64,000 bases of DNA from DASVTR01 sp036382855 (GCA_036382855.1 DASVPO010000008.1:372001-436000); one strand, 5' to 3'. Positions 7,895 through 17,619 are shown, numbered from the stretch's first letter. The notes: generated by a model not told the origin, from the sequence alone. Program-made: numbers and translations.

Positions 7895-10702
7895 TCAGAC
7901 GATTCGCTTACGCAGATTTAGCAAATGTTGTCGCGCTTCTTCGGATGACAGGCTTTCTACATCAAGCTCACGTAGCTCGTCAAGCAGGCTTTGATTCGTC
8001 GCATCGAAGAGCGTGGCCTGCATACTGATGCGGCGCTGTCGAGCGCGACGGGCCGCGCTGCGCAGGCCAGCTTCATCCAAGGCCCACTCGTCCCAGTTGT
8101 CCGCAGGCGTCGCTTGTGCCTGTTCCTCCTGCTGTTCTTCTCCGGCAAAGACATCCAGTTCGTAACGCTCAAGGCGTGCGAGCACGTCGCGGGCGCGTTC
8201 AAGCACGGAGGGAGGAAGTCCTGCGAGGCGTGCGACCTCTATGCCGTAAGACTTGGAGGCACGACCGCGTTCGAGCTTGTGCAGGAAGACGACTTCGCCG
8301 TCGCGCTCGGCGGCTGTTATCTGGTAATTCTGCGCGCCGGGCAGACGTTCGGCCAGTTCCGTTAGTTCGTGATAGTGGGTGGCGAAAAGGGTCTTGGCGG
8401 CGTGCTCAGGGGAGTCGTGCAGGTGTTCGGCGACGGCCCACGCGATGGAGAGGCCGTCGAAGGTGGCTGTGCCGCGTCCTATCTCGTCAAGCAGAACGAG
8501 CGAGCGCGGGGTTGCGTTGTGGAGGATGGCGGCTGTCTCTGTCATCTCGACCATGAAGGTTGAACGGCCGCGCGCAAGGTCGTCGCTTGCTCCGACGCGT
8601 GTCCAGACTCTATCGAGCAAAGGGAGACGCGCACTCTCCGCAGGAACGAAAGAACCCATCTGCGCGAGGATGTTGATGATGGCCGTCTGGCGCAGGATTG
8701 TGCTTTTGCCGCCCATGTTCGGGCCGGTGATGATTAAGAGCCTGTCTGTGGAGTTGTTCATGTAGAGGTCGTTGGGGATGAACGGCTCCGTGCTTAAGGC
8801 TTCGATGACTGGATGACGACCCTGCACGATCTCTATCGTGTCTGCGTTGTGGATGACTGGACGAACGTAGCGACGGCGCGCGGCTGTCTCTGCAAGCGAG
8901 GCGAGGGCGTCGAGTGTGGCGAGGGCGCGGGCAGTGGCTTGCAGACGTTTGGTGGCGGCGACCAGTTCAGCGCAGAGTTGGCTGAAGATTTCGGTTTCAA
9001 GCTCCGTGATGCGCGTCTCAGCGCCGAGCACTTTTGTCTCCCACGTCTTTAACTCGGGTGTGGTGTATCTTTCGGCGTTGGCGAGCGTCTGACGGCGTTC
9101 GTAGTCGTGGGGCACGCGCGCTGCCGCTGCCTTCGAGACTTCTATGAAGTAGCCGAAGACGCCGTTGAAGCGGATGCGCAGAGACGAAATGCCGGAGCGT
9201 GCGCGTTCGCGTGCTTCAAGCTGAGCGATGGTCTGCTTGGCATTGCGGCTGATGGCGCGCAGTTCGTCCAGCTCAGGCGAACAGTTGTCACAAATCGCGC
9301 CGCCGTCAGAGAGTTTGGCGGGCGGGTCGTCGTTAAGACTCTTTTTGATGAGGGCGCGTGCTTCCGTGAGTTCGTCTGCGCTCTCGTACAGGATTTGGAG
9401 CAGCGACGACTGCGCATCCTGAAGTGTTTGACGAATAAGTGGAACCTGATCGAGCGAGCGTGCGAGCGCGAAGAGATCGCGGGGCGTGGCGGAGTTCATG
9501 TTGAGACGCCCCGTGAGGCGTTCGAGATCTGCCACGTCTTTAAGGAGAGCGCGGAGGCGGTCGCGCTTCATCTGCGAGGCGTGTAGCTCTCCGACGGCCG
9601 TCAGGCGCGCTTCGATTTCGCCCTGACGCATGGAGGGCCGCAGCAGCCAGGAGCGCAGGAGGCGTGCGCCCATGCCTGTAACGGTTTCGTCCAGAACATC
9701 GAGCAAGGCGCGGCCTCTGCCTGCTGTGCCTTGTGCTTCGGTGAGTTCGAGATTACGGACGGTGACGCTGTCGAGCAGCAGGTAGTCCTGCGGCTCGAAG
9801 TATGTCAGGTCTGTGATGTGTGCGGCGGCGGCGCGTTGTGTTTCCTGTGCGTAATGGAGGCAGGCTCCGGCGGCGCGGATGGCTTCGTTCTTACCTTCGA
9901 GGCCGTAGCCTTCGAGCGTCAATGCTCCAAACTGTGCGCGCAGGAGGGCGCTGCACGAATCAAGCTGCCAGAGCCAATCGTCGAGCGGTGTGAGGGCTGC
10001 TCCGCCGAAGGGCGCAACAGCGTCGTTTGACTCGGACGACGCATCGCTCTCGCGACGAGAGTTGTTTGCGCCTGCAACTGCCGTTTGCTTATCGTCTTCG
10101 AGCGGCAAAGGCGTTGTGTTGCTTCCGGCGTCGCGGGCTACGCTTTTGACGAGGGGTGCGAGCGATGTGGGGAAGAGAAGTTCGCGTGGCGCGTAGGATT
10201 CAAGGTCGGATTTGATGCGCGTCCATGCGTCGCGTCCCGTTGCCTGTGTGACGCGGAATTCGCCGGTTGATAAATCCAGAAAGGCTGCGGCGAGATGATC
10301 GCTGCTGCCGCAGAGTGAGGCCAGATAGACTGACTCTTTCTGGTCTAAGAGTTGAGGGTCGAGGGCAGTGCCGGGCGTGATGACGCGCACGACTTCGCGC
10401 CTGACCAGTTTTTTAGTCTGTGTAGGGTCTTCCGTCTGTTCGCAGATGGCGACGCGGTAGCCTTTGCGCACGAGGCGCGCGATGTGTGTGGCGGCGGCAT
10501 GATGAGGCACACCGCACATCGGAATCGGGTCGCCGCGTTCTTTGTGCCGGGCGGTCAGCGTGATGTCCAACTCACGCGCGCCCGTGAGCGCATCGTCGAA
10601 AAAAAGCTCGTAGAAGTCTCCGAGACGGAAGAACAGGAGTGTGCCCGGATGCTGCTGTTTCAACTCGTGATACTGCCGCAACATCGGTGTCGAAGTGGTC
10701 AT
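7895..10702 (-). CDS. mutS: DNA mismatch repair protein MutS
   Basis: About 935 aa, a full-length MutS1. The N-terminal mismatch-binding domain has GDFYELF, including the Phe-x-Glu pair that stacks on the mismatch. The ATPase has Walker A TGPNMGGKST, the Walker B region LVLLDEIGRGT and FATHYHEL. A helix-turn-helix/dimerisation tail follows. I prefer the ATG at 10702 (MTTSTPMLRQYHELK), which matches the usual MutS start; a TTG at 10777 adds 25 poorly conserved residues. The protein recognises base mismatches and recruits MutL. An unusual insertion of polar, low-complexity sequence (roughly 60 residues rich in Ser, Ala, Asp and Asn) lies near residues 195-250, between the mismatch and connector domains. 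Confidence 0.98.
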   Translation of the reverse strand: MTTSTPMLRQYHELKQQHPGTLLFFRLGDFYELFFDDALTGARELDITLTARHKERGDPIPMCGVPHHAAATHIARLVRKGYRVAICEQTEDPTQTKKLVRREVVRVITPGTALDPQLLDQKESVYLASLCGSSDHLAAAFLDLSTGEFRVTQATGRDAWTRIKSDLESYAPRELLFPTSLAPLVKSVARDAGSNTTPLPLEDDKQTAVAGANNSRRESDASSESNDAVAPFGGAALTPLDDWLWQLDSCSALLRAQFGALTLEGYGLEGKNEAIRAAGACLHYAQETQRAAAAHITDLTYFEPQDYLLLDSVTVRNLELTEAQGTAGRGRALLDVLDETVTGMGARLLRSWLLRPSMRQGEIEARLTAVGELHASQMKRDRLRALLKDVADLERLTGRLNMNSATPRDLFALARSLDQVPLIRQTLQDAQSSLLQILYESADELTEARALIKKSLNDDPPAKLSDGGAICDNCSPELDELRAISRNAKQTIAQLEARERARSGISSLRIRFNGVFGYFIEVSKAAAARVPHDYERRQTLANAERYTTPELKTWETKVLGAETRITELETEIFSQLCAELVAATKRLQATARALATLDALASLAETAARRRYVRPVIHNADTIEIVQGRHPVIEALSTEPFIPNDLYMNNSTDRLLIITGPNMGGKSTILRQTAIINILAQMGSFVPAESARLPLLDRVWTRVGASDDLARGRSTFMVEMTETAAILHNATPRSLVLLDEIGRGTATFDGLSIAWAVAEHLHDSPEHAAKTLFATHYHELTELAERLPGAQNYQITAAERDGEVVFLHKLERGRASKSYGIEVARLAGLPPSVLERARDVLARLERYELDVFAGEEQQEEQAQATPADNWDEWALDEAGLRSAARRARQRRISMQATLFDATNQSLLDELRELDVESLSSEEARQHLLNLRKRIV

Positions 10703-11018
10703 AGTGGATAACGTTTGAAAGGCTGCGCAATCAGGCGGCCGGTGTCCGCGTGCCGCACGGGGATGCGCGCTCGTCAATCAGTTGTAGAGAGCCTACACGC
10801 AAGGGAGCGCGCGTGGCAAGCGTAAGACAGTTGAAAGTCTGTATGAAGCGTGTGCTCGCGGTGGGAGGCTGCGAGCGGGCGGTATTTGACGCAGGCCGGA
10901 TGCCCTGCGATACCGGCTCGTGGTAAACTTTCGCGCGGCGTCGGTCGCGCCAGGTACGCAAGGAGGCGGATGCTCGCGCGTACCGGGTCACAAAATATTT
11001 TGAGGGCGGGGAAGACTT
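10703..11018. other. Intergenic region between divergent genes
   Basis: About 316 bases separating mutS (minus) from the small secreted-protein gene (plus). It must hold both promoters. I see GC-rich sequence with short inverted repeats but no convincing sigma-70 promoter, tRNA or small gene. Confidence 0.4.
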
Positions 11019-11573
11019 ATGAAGAAGTTTTTAACTCAAACGATTGCTTGCGCAGGGTTGTTGTTTGTGATGACGGTTGGGGTGTCGGCCCAAAAGGCTG
11101 AGGCTCAAAAGAGTGAGATGCCCGTGTACGTGGGTAAGGCGCACAGGGCCGTGTTGCAGGAGTGGCTGGCGCGCAATCCGCAGATGCGTGTGGCGACGGA
11201 CAAGGATTGCGGGCAGTGTCTGGTGGAGATTGAGGCGCAGAGCAAAGCAAACGGCGCTGTCTATCATCCTTATTACGCGGTCGGTGATTTTAACGGCGAC
11301 GGTAAAGAGGATTTTGCGGTCGCTTTGATAGAGAGCAAGCCTGTTAAGAAGAGGCTCTATGAGAAGTTTGCGGTGGCGGTCTTCAACGGGCCGTTTAAGG
11401 GGAGCGCACGCAAACACACGCCCGCTTTCCTGCGCGGCGACCTGAACCTGAGAGACGGCGGCATCTTCTTCGGGCCGACAACACCGCAGCCGAAAAAGCT
11501 TTTCATAGGTCTCTTCGGCAGCGACGCGGGCCTGACGCTCGTGCCGGAAGGTAAAAGCTACGTCGGGCAGTAA
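11019..11573 (+). CDS. Secreted protein with one FG-GAP/calcium-loop-like motif
   Basis: A 184-aa protein with a signal peptide (positively charged start, hydrophobic core to about residue 22, then VSAQKAEAQ). A GGGGAAG ribosome site precedes the ATG. The mature part has one acidic loop, DFNGDGKEDFAVAL, resembling the Ca-binding loop of FG-GAP/VCBS repeats, and a CGQC pair near residue 67. It is predicted to be periplasmic or secreted. No family is recognised. It is followed by a 21-bp repeat array. Confidence 0.75.
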   Translation: MKKFLTQTIACAGLLFVMTVGVSAQKAEAQKSEMPVYVGKAHRAVLQEWLARNPQMRVATDKDCGQCLVEIEAQSKANGAVYHPYYAVGDFNGDGKEDFAVALIESKPVKKRLYEKFAVAVFNGPFKGSARKHTPAFLRGDLNLRDGGIFFGPTTPQPKKLFIGLFGSDAGLTLVPEGKSYVGQ

Positions 11574-11623
11574 AAAAACTTTCCACAACTCACCTACATA
11601 GGCCCGCGCATCAACCGAAGAAC

Positions 11624-12085
11624 TGCGCAATGCACCAGAACGTATGCGCGGGCCATCTATACACGTGCGCAAGCGAGCTAAACCTCTGTGCACCCAATCT
11701 ATTTACGCGCGCGACTCAATTAAACACCCGCGCAACCAATCTCGAAGCACGCGTGAGCCGTCTGTAACACTGCGCAAGCAATCTATGGAGACGCGCGAGC
11801 AATCTATAGAGGCACGCGAGCAATCTCTATAGACGCGCGAGGCGTCTATAGTCGTGCGCAAACAATCTGTAGAGGCGCGCAAGCAATCTATAACCGTGCG
11901 CAGGCAATCTGTAAGCTTGCGGAAACCATCTGTGCGTCTGCGCAGGCAGTCTAAACAGGCGCGCACCTCATCTGTAAGTCTGCGCACGCCGTTTATAGTG
12001 CTGCGCACACGAGTTGGAGACCAGCACGCGCCATCTAAACATGCGTACGCATCGTTTTCACAAACGCGCGGTGAGATTTTGCGGG
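11624..12085. repeat. Array of 22 degenerate direct repeats with exact 21-bp period
   Basis: Twenty-two units of exactly 21 bases run from 11624 to 12085 with no insertions or deletions. Consensus is roughly YGCGCAAGCAATCTRTARAG plus one base. The GC-rich anchor (often TGCGCA, a palindrome) and ATCTRTA are the best-kept parts; many units are heavily diverged. Because 21 is a multiple of 3, several frames stay open and encode heptads (plus strand RKQSxxx, minus strand DCLRxxx). The plus frame has one internal TAG at 11830 and no ribosome site is visible for either strand, so coding is doubtful. It lies downstream of the 11019 gene and before the shared terminator. Confidence 0.9.
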
Positions 12086-12163
12086 CCGGGGCGATCATTT
12101 TGACTAAGGACAGGGAGGATTAAGGCGCGCGGAGTAGGTTGCAGATGGTTGAGAGGGAAAGGA

Positions 12164-12198
12164 AAAGGGCTGAGGATTGATGTAATCCTCAGCCCTTT
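12164..12198 (-). terminator. Rho-independent terminator, 15-bp stem
   Basis: A perfect 15-bp inverted repeat (AAAGGGCTGAGGATT and its complement) with a 5-base loop. Read on the minus strand it is followed by TTCCTTTCCC, and it lies just past the stop of the 12232 gene. It may also stop plus-strand transcripts coming through the repeat array. Confidence 0.85.
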
Positions 12199-12231
12199 CG
12201 CTATTCGCCTGATGGTTAAAGCGTCATCAGG

Positions 12232-15200
12232 TTACGGGGTCGGAATGTAGTCGAGCGGCACAGGACGGTCGCCCGTAGTACCGAGGTTGAGCAGCGTGAC
12301 GGCCGGCGAGCCGCTGCTGTTGAGGATGTACCAGTTGCCCTCAGCAGCACGCCAGACCGCTATGTCTGCCTTGCCATCGCCGCTGTAGTCGGCAGGCACA
12401 GGTACGTCGCTGGAGTTACCCCAGTTGCGGACGGTGACGCCGCCCGAACTGTTGATGATATACCAGTTGCCCTCGTTCCCACGGAAGACCGCGAGGTCAA
12501 CGCGACGGTCGCCATCGTAGTCTGCCGGAACGAGCACGTCCGTACTCAAGCCCCAGTTGGTTTGAATCTGACCGCCGCTGCTTCTGCGGATGTGCCAGTT
12601 GCCTGTGCTGGGACGGAAGACTGCGAAGTCTGTCTTCTTGTCGCCGTCGTAGTCAGCCGGAACGAGTTTATCGCCGGTTGTGCCCCACGCCGCGAATGAG
12701 AGCGTGTTGGCATAGCTGCCGATGTAGTACCACTTGCCTTCGGACGGACGGTAGACCGCGACATCGTTCTTGCCGTCGCCGTCGTAGTCGCCCGGTACGG
12801 GTACGTCGCCGGACTGGCCGAAGCTCTTGACCGTGCCCGTGCCGTCGAAGCTGTTGCGGATGTACCAGTTGTTCTCCGATGCACGGAAGACCGCGAAATC
12901 AGTCTCGCCGTCGCCATCGTAGTCGCCCGGAACAGGCTTGTCGGTCGAAGTGCCCCAGAAGGTGCTCTCGATAACGCCCGTCGAGCTGTTGCGGTAGTAC
13001 CAGAAGCCGTCGCTGGGACGGAAGACCGCGATGTCGCTCTTAAGGTCAACGTCGAAGTCCGAACGACGCCTATCAGGCGCGAGGCCATAGGCGACGAAGG
13101 AAATCGAAGCGTTGTAAGCCTGACCGATGCCGCCGCCAGCCGTCACTTCATGTACCACGATGGTGAAGGTTGAGTTCGGCGCAACGTCGAACGAATAGGC
13201 CATCGTGGAACTTGATGAGCCGGGGTCGCCGAGGAAGTTGGCGTTCGGATTGGCCGGATTGAATCCGCCGTTGCCGTAAGCCACAGTGTAGAGCAGAGTG
13301 CTCGTCTGGTTGACCGTGACCGTGACGCACAGGGCGTTGTTGGTCGCGTTCGTGTAGGTGTAAGCGTCGTATTGACGGTTCGGCGTCGTATCGTTGAGGC
13401 CCGGAGCGCCCTTCGCCGTTCCGCAGCCTGAGCCGGTGCCGGAGCGTACTACGCGGCCAGTCTGTGTGCCGGTCGTCGCTGAAGTTGCGCCAGCCGGAAG
13501 CGGTGGCGGAGTCGTGTCGAGCGTCGTGTTCGGAATGGTCGAAAGGACAGCAGGCGTTGAGCCGACGAAGTACTGGAAGTACAGGAACGTCGGAGACTGC
13601 CCGCCGCCGAAATCAACTCTCAAAACGAACTCGATGGTCGTCGCAACGGGTGTCTGCGCCGCCAGAGTGAAGCGCCACGGATTGCCTGCGTTGTTAGCAG
13701 CGCCGCCGGGGGCGATTGTGCCGTAGTTGCGCACAGTAGGCTCTGCGATTTCGACGCCAGCCGTCGGATTCTTAACCGAGAGCGTTGCCGTCACGTTTGT
13801 GGCCGGAACGGACGTGGATGGGTTGGTCAGCGTGATGGTGATGTTGCCCGTCTCGCCGGGGTCAACCTGACCATTGCCGTTGCTGAACTGGCCTTCGGTA
13901 ATAATCGGATTGCCGCCGCCGAAAATGACATCAGCCGCCGCCGGAAGTTGCAGGTTAAGAACGGTGATGTTGCCGTTTAAGACGCTCGCGGGTGCGGTCG
14001 CACGCCCCGCGCCGATGCCCGGCTTAAACGCCGTCACCGTGTAGCTGTCAACGCCCATCGGGTCAATCGTGTACTGACCGCTGGCGTTCGTCAGACGGAA
14101 GTAACCGTTAGAGGTTGTGACGCGTGCGCCAGCGACGGGATTGCCGTTGGAATCCGTCACCGTGCCGGTCAACGTGCCACGCGGCGAAGTCGTGCAGGAC
14201 GGGAACTTGAACGAGCCGACGCGTGTGTTCCAGAAGAACGGGAAACTGCCGGTCGCGTTCTCGTTAGCCAGAGTGCGATACTCCTGCGTGTACCAGAAGG
14301 TGCAGTCGTCCACGTCAACGTTCATAGAGCTATAGTCGCCCCAGCGGCTATTAGTCGCTAGCTGCGAACCCGTGCCCTGAAACATCGTCGCTTCGCCTTC
14401 GTTCAGCGTGCCTGTCGGCGTGCTGCCCGAACGTCCGGCCCACTTGATAGCAGGCTTCAGGGTTGTGCTCGAAGCCGAAAAGCCGACTGCGATGCTGCCC
14501 TGATGGTCGTGCGCGGCGCTCCCCATCCAGTTATTTTCGCCGGTCGCGCCGTTCAGGCCGCCCGTGGTGTTATACGTACCCTGATCGCGGACGCTCAGCG
14601 CACCCGCGCCACTGCGCTCAAACTCAGTCCAGCGAACGCCGGCCTGATAGGTCGCTCCGCTGACGGGAACAACACCGCTCACGTTCACCGTCCAGTTCGT
14701 CAGGAAACGATTGACGGGCGCAGCCGAAGTGCCGAAGTTGCGGTAGGTCAGGCGGTACATCAGGCGACCGCCGAGCGAGTCAAGGTTGTGTGCTGAAGTC
14801 GCCGGACTGGGCTGCTCGATGTCTGTGCGCCCGCTCGGATTGCGACCGTCAAAAGGTGCTGTCGCAAGGTCTGGCTGCTGCGTGAAAGTCGTCAGATTCG
14901 GATTGTCGAAGTTCGGACGAAACTCAAAGCAGCGCAGCGCGTCAAGCGGGTCGCCAAACTCCGTGTCGCGGAATTCGCAGATAAGCTGCGGCACGTTTGC
15001 CGGCGGAGCAAGATAACCGTCTGCGTCGGTCGGAAGCTGTCCGCCGAGCGTCGGGTCAATGAAAGACTCGTCAATGAAAATCATGCTGGCCGACGGGTCG
15101 CCCGCCAGCATCCTCGTGCGGTCGAAGGCGTAAGCGCCAGCGCCGTGGAAGATGATGGTCGAAGCGCTCTGGAAGAGGTTGGCCGTCATGTAGTAAGCAT

Positions 15201-16065
15201 CGTGCCAGACGCCGAAGTGCGGGTAATCCTGAAAATGGATGTTGGGCATCTGGAAGTCGTAGAGGTAGTACGCGCCGGTCGGGTCGGGCGTCTGCGAGAT
15301 GGCGATGAGCTGGTGATTGAACGGATCGTTCGCCGTGCAGAACTGGCTAATCATCCAGCGGTCGGCCATCTGATCGTAAAGAACGATGGGGTCGCCGTCG
15401 TTCCTTGTCGAGCAGACACCGCCGAGCGGTGCGAAGAGTTGGCTGTAGCGACGGCCGGCCAGGATGACAGCGCCGGTCGTCTTGTTGTAAACGCCGAAAA
15501 GAAAGTTAGTGCCCTGAACATAATGGTTGGGGCCGACATCGCCGACGGTGTCGGGAGGCATCACTGTGCTGCCGCCTGACGCGTTCACGTTGTCAATACT
15601 GCTCAGGCCCTCAAACGTTATCGCAGGAGTCGGCATCGCGGCCGGCGCGTCGGGAGCCGAAACGTCGGCCTTGTCGTCCAGCGCCATTTTGTTTTGCACG
15701 ACAGGGTCAACGACGGCCCCGCGGCCTTCCGCTTCGCGCTTAATGACGCCGGCGTTCTGCGGGTTTGCTTCGCGTCCTGCAACTTCGGTCGGAGAGAAAA
15801 TCGAACGGTTCCTCTCAGCGGAAGGATTCGGAAGGTCTCTAATGGGAATCGTCGTGGCAAAGCGGGCGACTCTTCGCGAAATGGGCTGGACTTGCTGGCC
15901 CGTCCCGCCGCCCTCCTGGGTTGATTGATTATTTACAAAAAGGTCGGCAGGCTTTGACTCCTTGGGCATTGTTTTGCCCTTCTGAGTCAATCGCGCATGA
16001 CCCGATACTACTAACAGCGGTAGTACCAACGCGAGAGCCAGGACTAATACTAAATGTCTTTTCAA
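12232..16065 (-). CDS. Large secreted protein with carboxypeptidase-regulatory-like and FG-GAP-like repeat domains
   Basis: About 1277 aa. I place the start at TTG 16065 because GAGGAG lies 8 bases upstream and the product then begins with a clean signal peptide (LKRHLVLVLALALVLPLLVV). The upstream in-frame extension to 16347 looks non-coding. The central part (about residues 120-640) is an uncharacterised domain rich in aromatic and acidic residues. It is followed by GTLTGTVTDSNGNPVAGA, a CarboxypepD_reg-type beta-sandwich, then CARDB-like beta domains. The last 300 residues hold six repeats of about 48 aa of the type DYDGDGKTDFAVFRPS, probable Ca-binding propeller blades. It is predicted to be exported, perhaps surface-attached. 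A paralogous C-terminus occurs in the 37506 gene. Confidence 0.88.
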   Translation of the reverse strand: MKRHLVLVLALALVLPLLVVSGHARLTQKGKTMPKESKPADLFVNNQSTQEGGGTGQQVQPISRRVARFATTIPIRDLPNPSAERNRSIFSPTEVAGREANPQNAGVIKREAEGRGAVVDPVVQNKMALDDKADVSAPDAPAAMPTPAITFEGLSSIDNVNASGGSTVMPPDTVGDVGPNHYVQGTNFLFGVYNKTTGAVILAGRRYSQLFAPLGGVCSTRNDGDPIVLYDQMADRWMISQFCTANDPFNHQLIAISQTPDPTGAYYLYDFQMPNIHFQDYPHFGVWHDAYYMTANLFQSASTIIFHGAGAYAFDRTRMLAGDPSASMIFIDESFIDPTLGGQLPTDADGYLAPPANVPQLICEFRDTEFGDPLDALRCFEFRPNFDNPNLTTFTQQPDLATAPFDGRNPSGRTDIEQPSPATSAHNLDSLGGRLMYRLTYRNFGTSAAPVNRFLTNWTVNVSGVVPVSGATYQAGVRWTEFERSGAGALSVRDQGTYNTTGGLNGATGENNWMGSAAHDHQGSIAVGFSASSTTLKPAIKWAGRSGSTPTGTLNEGEATMFQGTGSQLATNSRWGDYSSMNVDVDDCTFWYTQEYRTLANENATGSFPFFWNTRVGSFKFPSCTTSPRGTLTGTVTDSNGNPVAGARVTTSNGYFRLTNASGQYTIDPMGVDSYTVTAFKPGIGAGRATAPASVLNGNITVLNLQLPAAADVIFGGGNPIITEGQFSNGNGQVDPGETGNITITLTNPSTSVPATNVTATLSVKNPTAGVEIAEPTVRNYGTIAPGGAANNAGNPWRFTLAAQTPVATTIEFVLRVDFGGGQSPTFLYFQYFVGSTPAVLSTIPNTTLDTTPPPLPAGATSATTGTQTGRVVRSGTGSGCGTAKGAPGLNDTTPNRQYDAYTYTNATNNALCVTVTVNQTSTLLYTVAYGNGGFNPANPNANFLGDPGSSSSTMAYSFDVAPNSTFTIVVHEVTAGGGIGQAYNASISFVAYGLAPDRRRSDFDVDLKSDIAVFRPSDGFWYYRNSSTGVIESTFWGTSTDKPVPGDYDGDGETDFAVFRASENNWYIRNSFDGTGTVKSFGQSGDVPVPGDYDGDGKNDVAVYRPSEGKWYYIGSYANTLSFAAWGTTGDKLVPADYDGDKKTDFAVFRPSTGNWHIRRSSGGQIQTNWGLSTDVLVPADYDGDRRVDLAVFRGNEGNWYIINSSGGVTVRNWGNSSDVPVPADYSGDGKADIAVWRAAEGNWYILNSSGSPAVTLLNLGTTGDRPVPLDYIPTP

Positions 16066-16568
16066 GGTCTTACTCTCCTCAGGGTAGTCCCACACAAGCT
16101 GGGAATGAAGGGTTGAAGAGCGTGGGGCATGCGCTGCGTCTGGGGTTGACAGCCTTGTCTCACGTCTCAGATGTCTGCGTTTACAAAGTCTAAGTTGACG
16201 AAATCTCGAATGATCTAACAGTCTGCGAAAGGTTCTTTCGCCCCTTGCTTGACTACAGTTCAGAAAGAGATGGTAAAGAAGATGGGACTCCCCGGCGGCT
16301 CTGCATAGACCAAAAGCGGTCAAAGCATATGGCATGCTTTGCCGCAAGTGGAGATTTACAGCGCGAGGGGTACTGCGTCAAAATTGTACTTAAAATCCGG
16401 CTTTAGGATGTTTTCGCAACGGGGGCGAAGGGTCAAAATACGATAACTGTCATGCTTCTGTCAATAAATTTTGTCGCTTTTCTCACCTAAAGCTTGAGGA
16501 CGCTAAAGCCTTTGACGCAGCAAGCCTTGAAGACAAACAGCGGAGACGAATCTGCGGAAGCACGCGGC
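16066..16568. other. Intergenic region upstream of the large secreted protein
   Basis: About 500 bases between two minus-strand genes. It should hold the promoter of the 1277-aa protein; an AT-rich stretch near 16380-16400 (TACAAT on the minus strand) is a possible -10 box, but no good -35 element is seen. No other feature is recognised. Confidence 0.35.
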
Positions 16569-17525
16569 TTAGCGCGGTTGGGTGCTCCAATCCCAGGCGG
16601 CGCGTGCAATCTGCGCAATGACATCCTCGCGCACGGACTCACCGGCGCGTGAGTCTGAAACGAAAACGGCGACTGCCAGATGCCGCCCGTCGGGCAGTGT
16701 CAAAAGTCCCACGTCATTAGTGGCTGCGGTTAAGCCCTCAACCGTGCCGGAAGTTCCTGTCTTGTGTGCGACTACCGTTCCGGCGGGTAAACGTCCTTTG
16801 AGGCGCTTGGGGCCGGTCGGCGTCTCCGTCATCAAGCGCAGCAACAAAGCGCGGCTCTCTGCTGAAAGCCCGCGCCCCTCCTGCAATGCACGCAACAGCA
16901 CGAGCACAGATTCCGGCGCGGCCCAGTTCTGGTACTGCAAAGACTGGTCCTGGCCCAACTCTTTTTCGGTATTGACTACGACCAAGCCATTGACGCCAAG
17001 CTCGTGCAAGTATTTCATCACGACATCCGGGCCGCCTGCTAAGCGCATCAGGACATCGGAAGCCGTGCCGTCGCTCTGTGAGATAGCAAACCGCAGTAAG
17101 TTTTCCAAACTCAGTTCCGTCCCGCGAGGGTATCCGTCGCGAAGCGGACTGTGCAGACGCGCCCCTACCAGATCCTCTTTCTCAACGCGCACCTTCTGCT
17201 CAAGTCGCAACACGCCTTCATCCACCTGACGAAGCACGGCCATCGCAATCGGCAGCTTGTAAACGCTCTGCATGGGGAAACGTTGCTCTCCGTTAAGAGC
17301 GACGGTTTCGCCCGTCTCAATCAGCAACACGGCTGCGCCCACACGCCCGCCAGCGCCCGTTGCAATCTGCTCCATCTGTTCGCGCAACTTGTTTGGCGAG
17401 GCAGTTGGAGAGGCAGCCGTTGATGCGGCGGGCTGTGAAACGTTCACAGCTTCCTGTGTGTGCGTCGCGGTGTGCGAGCAGTTTAATGACAAGGTTGCTG
17501 CAATCAGGATGAGCGCTTTGAGCAT
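16569..17525 (-). CDS. Class A beta-lactamase, subclass A2 (PER)-like
   Basis: A 318-aa exported serine beta-lactamase. Ambler motifs: SVYK (Ser70-x-x-Lys73), SDG at 130-132 in place of the commoner SDN, a TEK glutamate expected to be Glu166, then QYQNW as in PER-type enzymes, and HKTGTSG (234-236). The block LLPAGTVVAHKTGTSG-like plus TAATNDVGLL closely resembles PER/CblA-type enzymes. The ATG at 17525 follows GGAGGAAAC. A signal sequence precedes Cys16 (SLNCS), which might be lipidated but is not an ideal lipobox. It stands alone with no visible regulator. SDG variants are known among Streptomyces class A enzymes, so activity is plausible. Confidence 0.92.
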   Translation of the reverse strand: MLKALILIAATLSLNCSHTATHTQEAVNVSQPAASTAASPTASPNKLREQMEQIATGAGGRVGAAVLLIETGETVALNGEQRFPMQSVYKLPIAMAVLRQVDEGVLRLEQKVRVEKEDLVGARLHSPLRDGYPRGTELSLENLLRFAISQSDGTASDVLMRLAGGPDVVMKYLHELGVNGLVVVNTEKELGQDQSLQYQNWAAPESVLVLLRALQEGRGLSAESRALLLRLMTETPTGPKRLKGRLPAGTVVAHKTGTSGTVEGLTAATNDVGLLTLPDGRHLAVAVFVSDSRAGESVREDVIAQIARAAWDWSTQPR

Positions 17526-17610
17526 GTTTCCTCCGGCCGCAGTCTTCAAAAAATTTGCGCCCCTATGGGTTGAACCGGCGCAGAATTGATATCGGTTTAA
17601 TTTCGGTTCA

Positions 17611-17619
17611 TGCTATAAT
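17611..17619 (+). promoter_or_regulatory. Extended -10 promoter element (TGCTATAAT)
   Basis: A perfect TATAAT at 17614-17619 preceded by TGC forms an extended -10 element, 22 bases before the ATG at 17642. A possible TTGATA -35 at 17586 is spaced too far (22 bases) to count on. Confidence 0.55.

Noticed and set aside
7895..10702. MutS2 instead of MutS
   Set aside because: The N-terminal mismatch-binding domain with the Phe-x-Glu motif is present and no Smr nuclease domain is seen, so it is MutS1.
11624..12085. CRISPR array
   Set aside because: Units abut directly with no unique spacers, are 21 bases long and strongly diverged; no cas genes are in the window.
11703..12098. A 131-codon heptad-repeat frame on the minus strand of the first array
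   Set aside because: The frame is open because the repeat period is a multiple of three. It has no ribosome site and other frames of the array are almost equally open, so coding is not supported.
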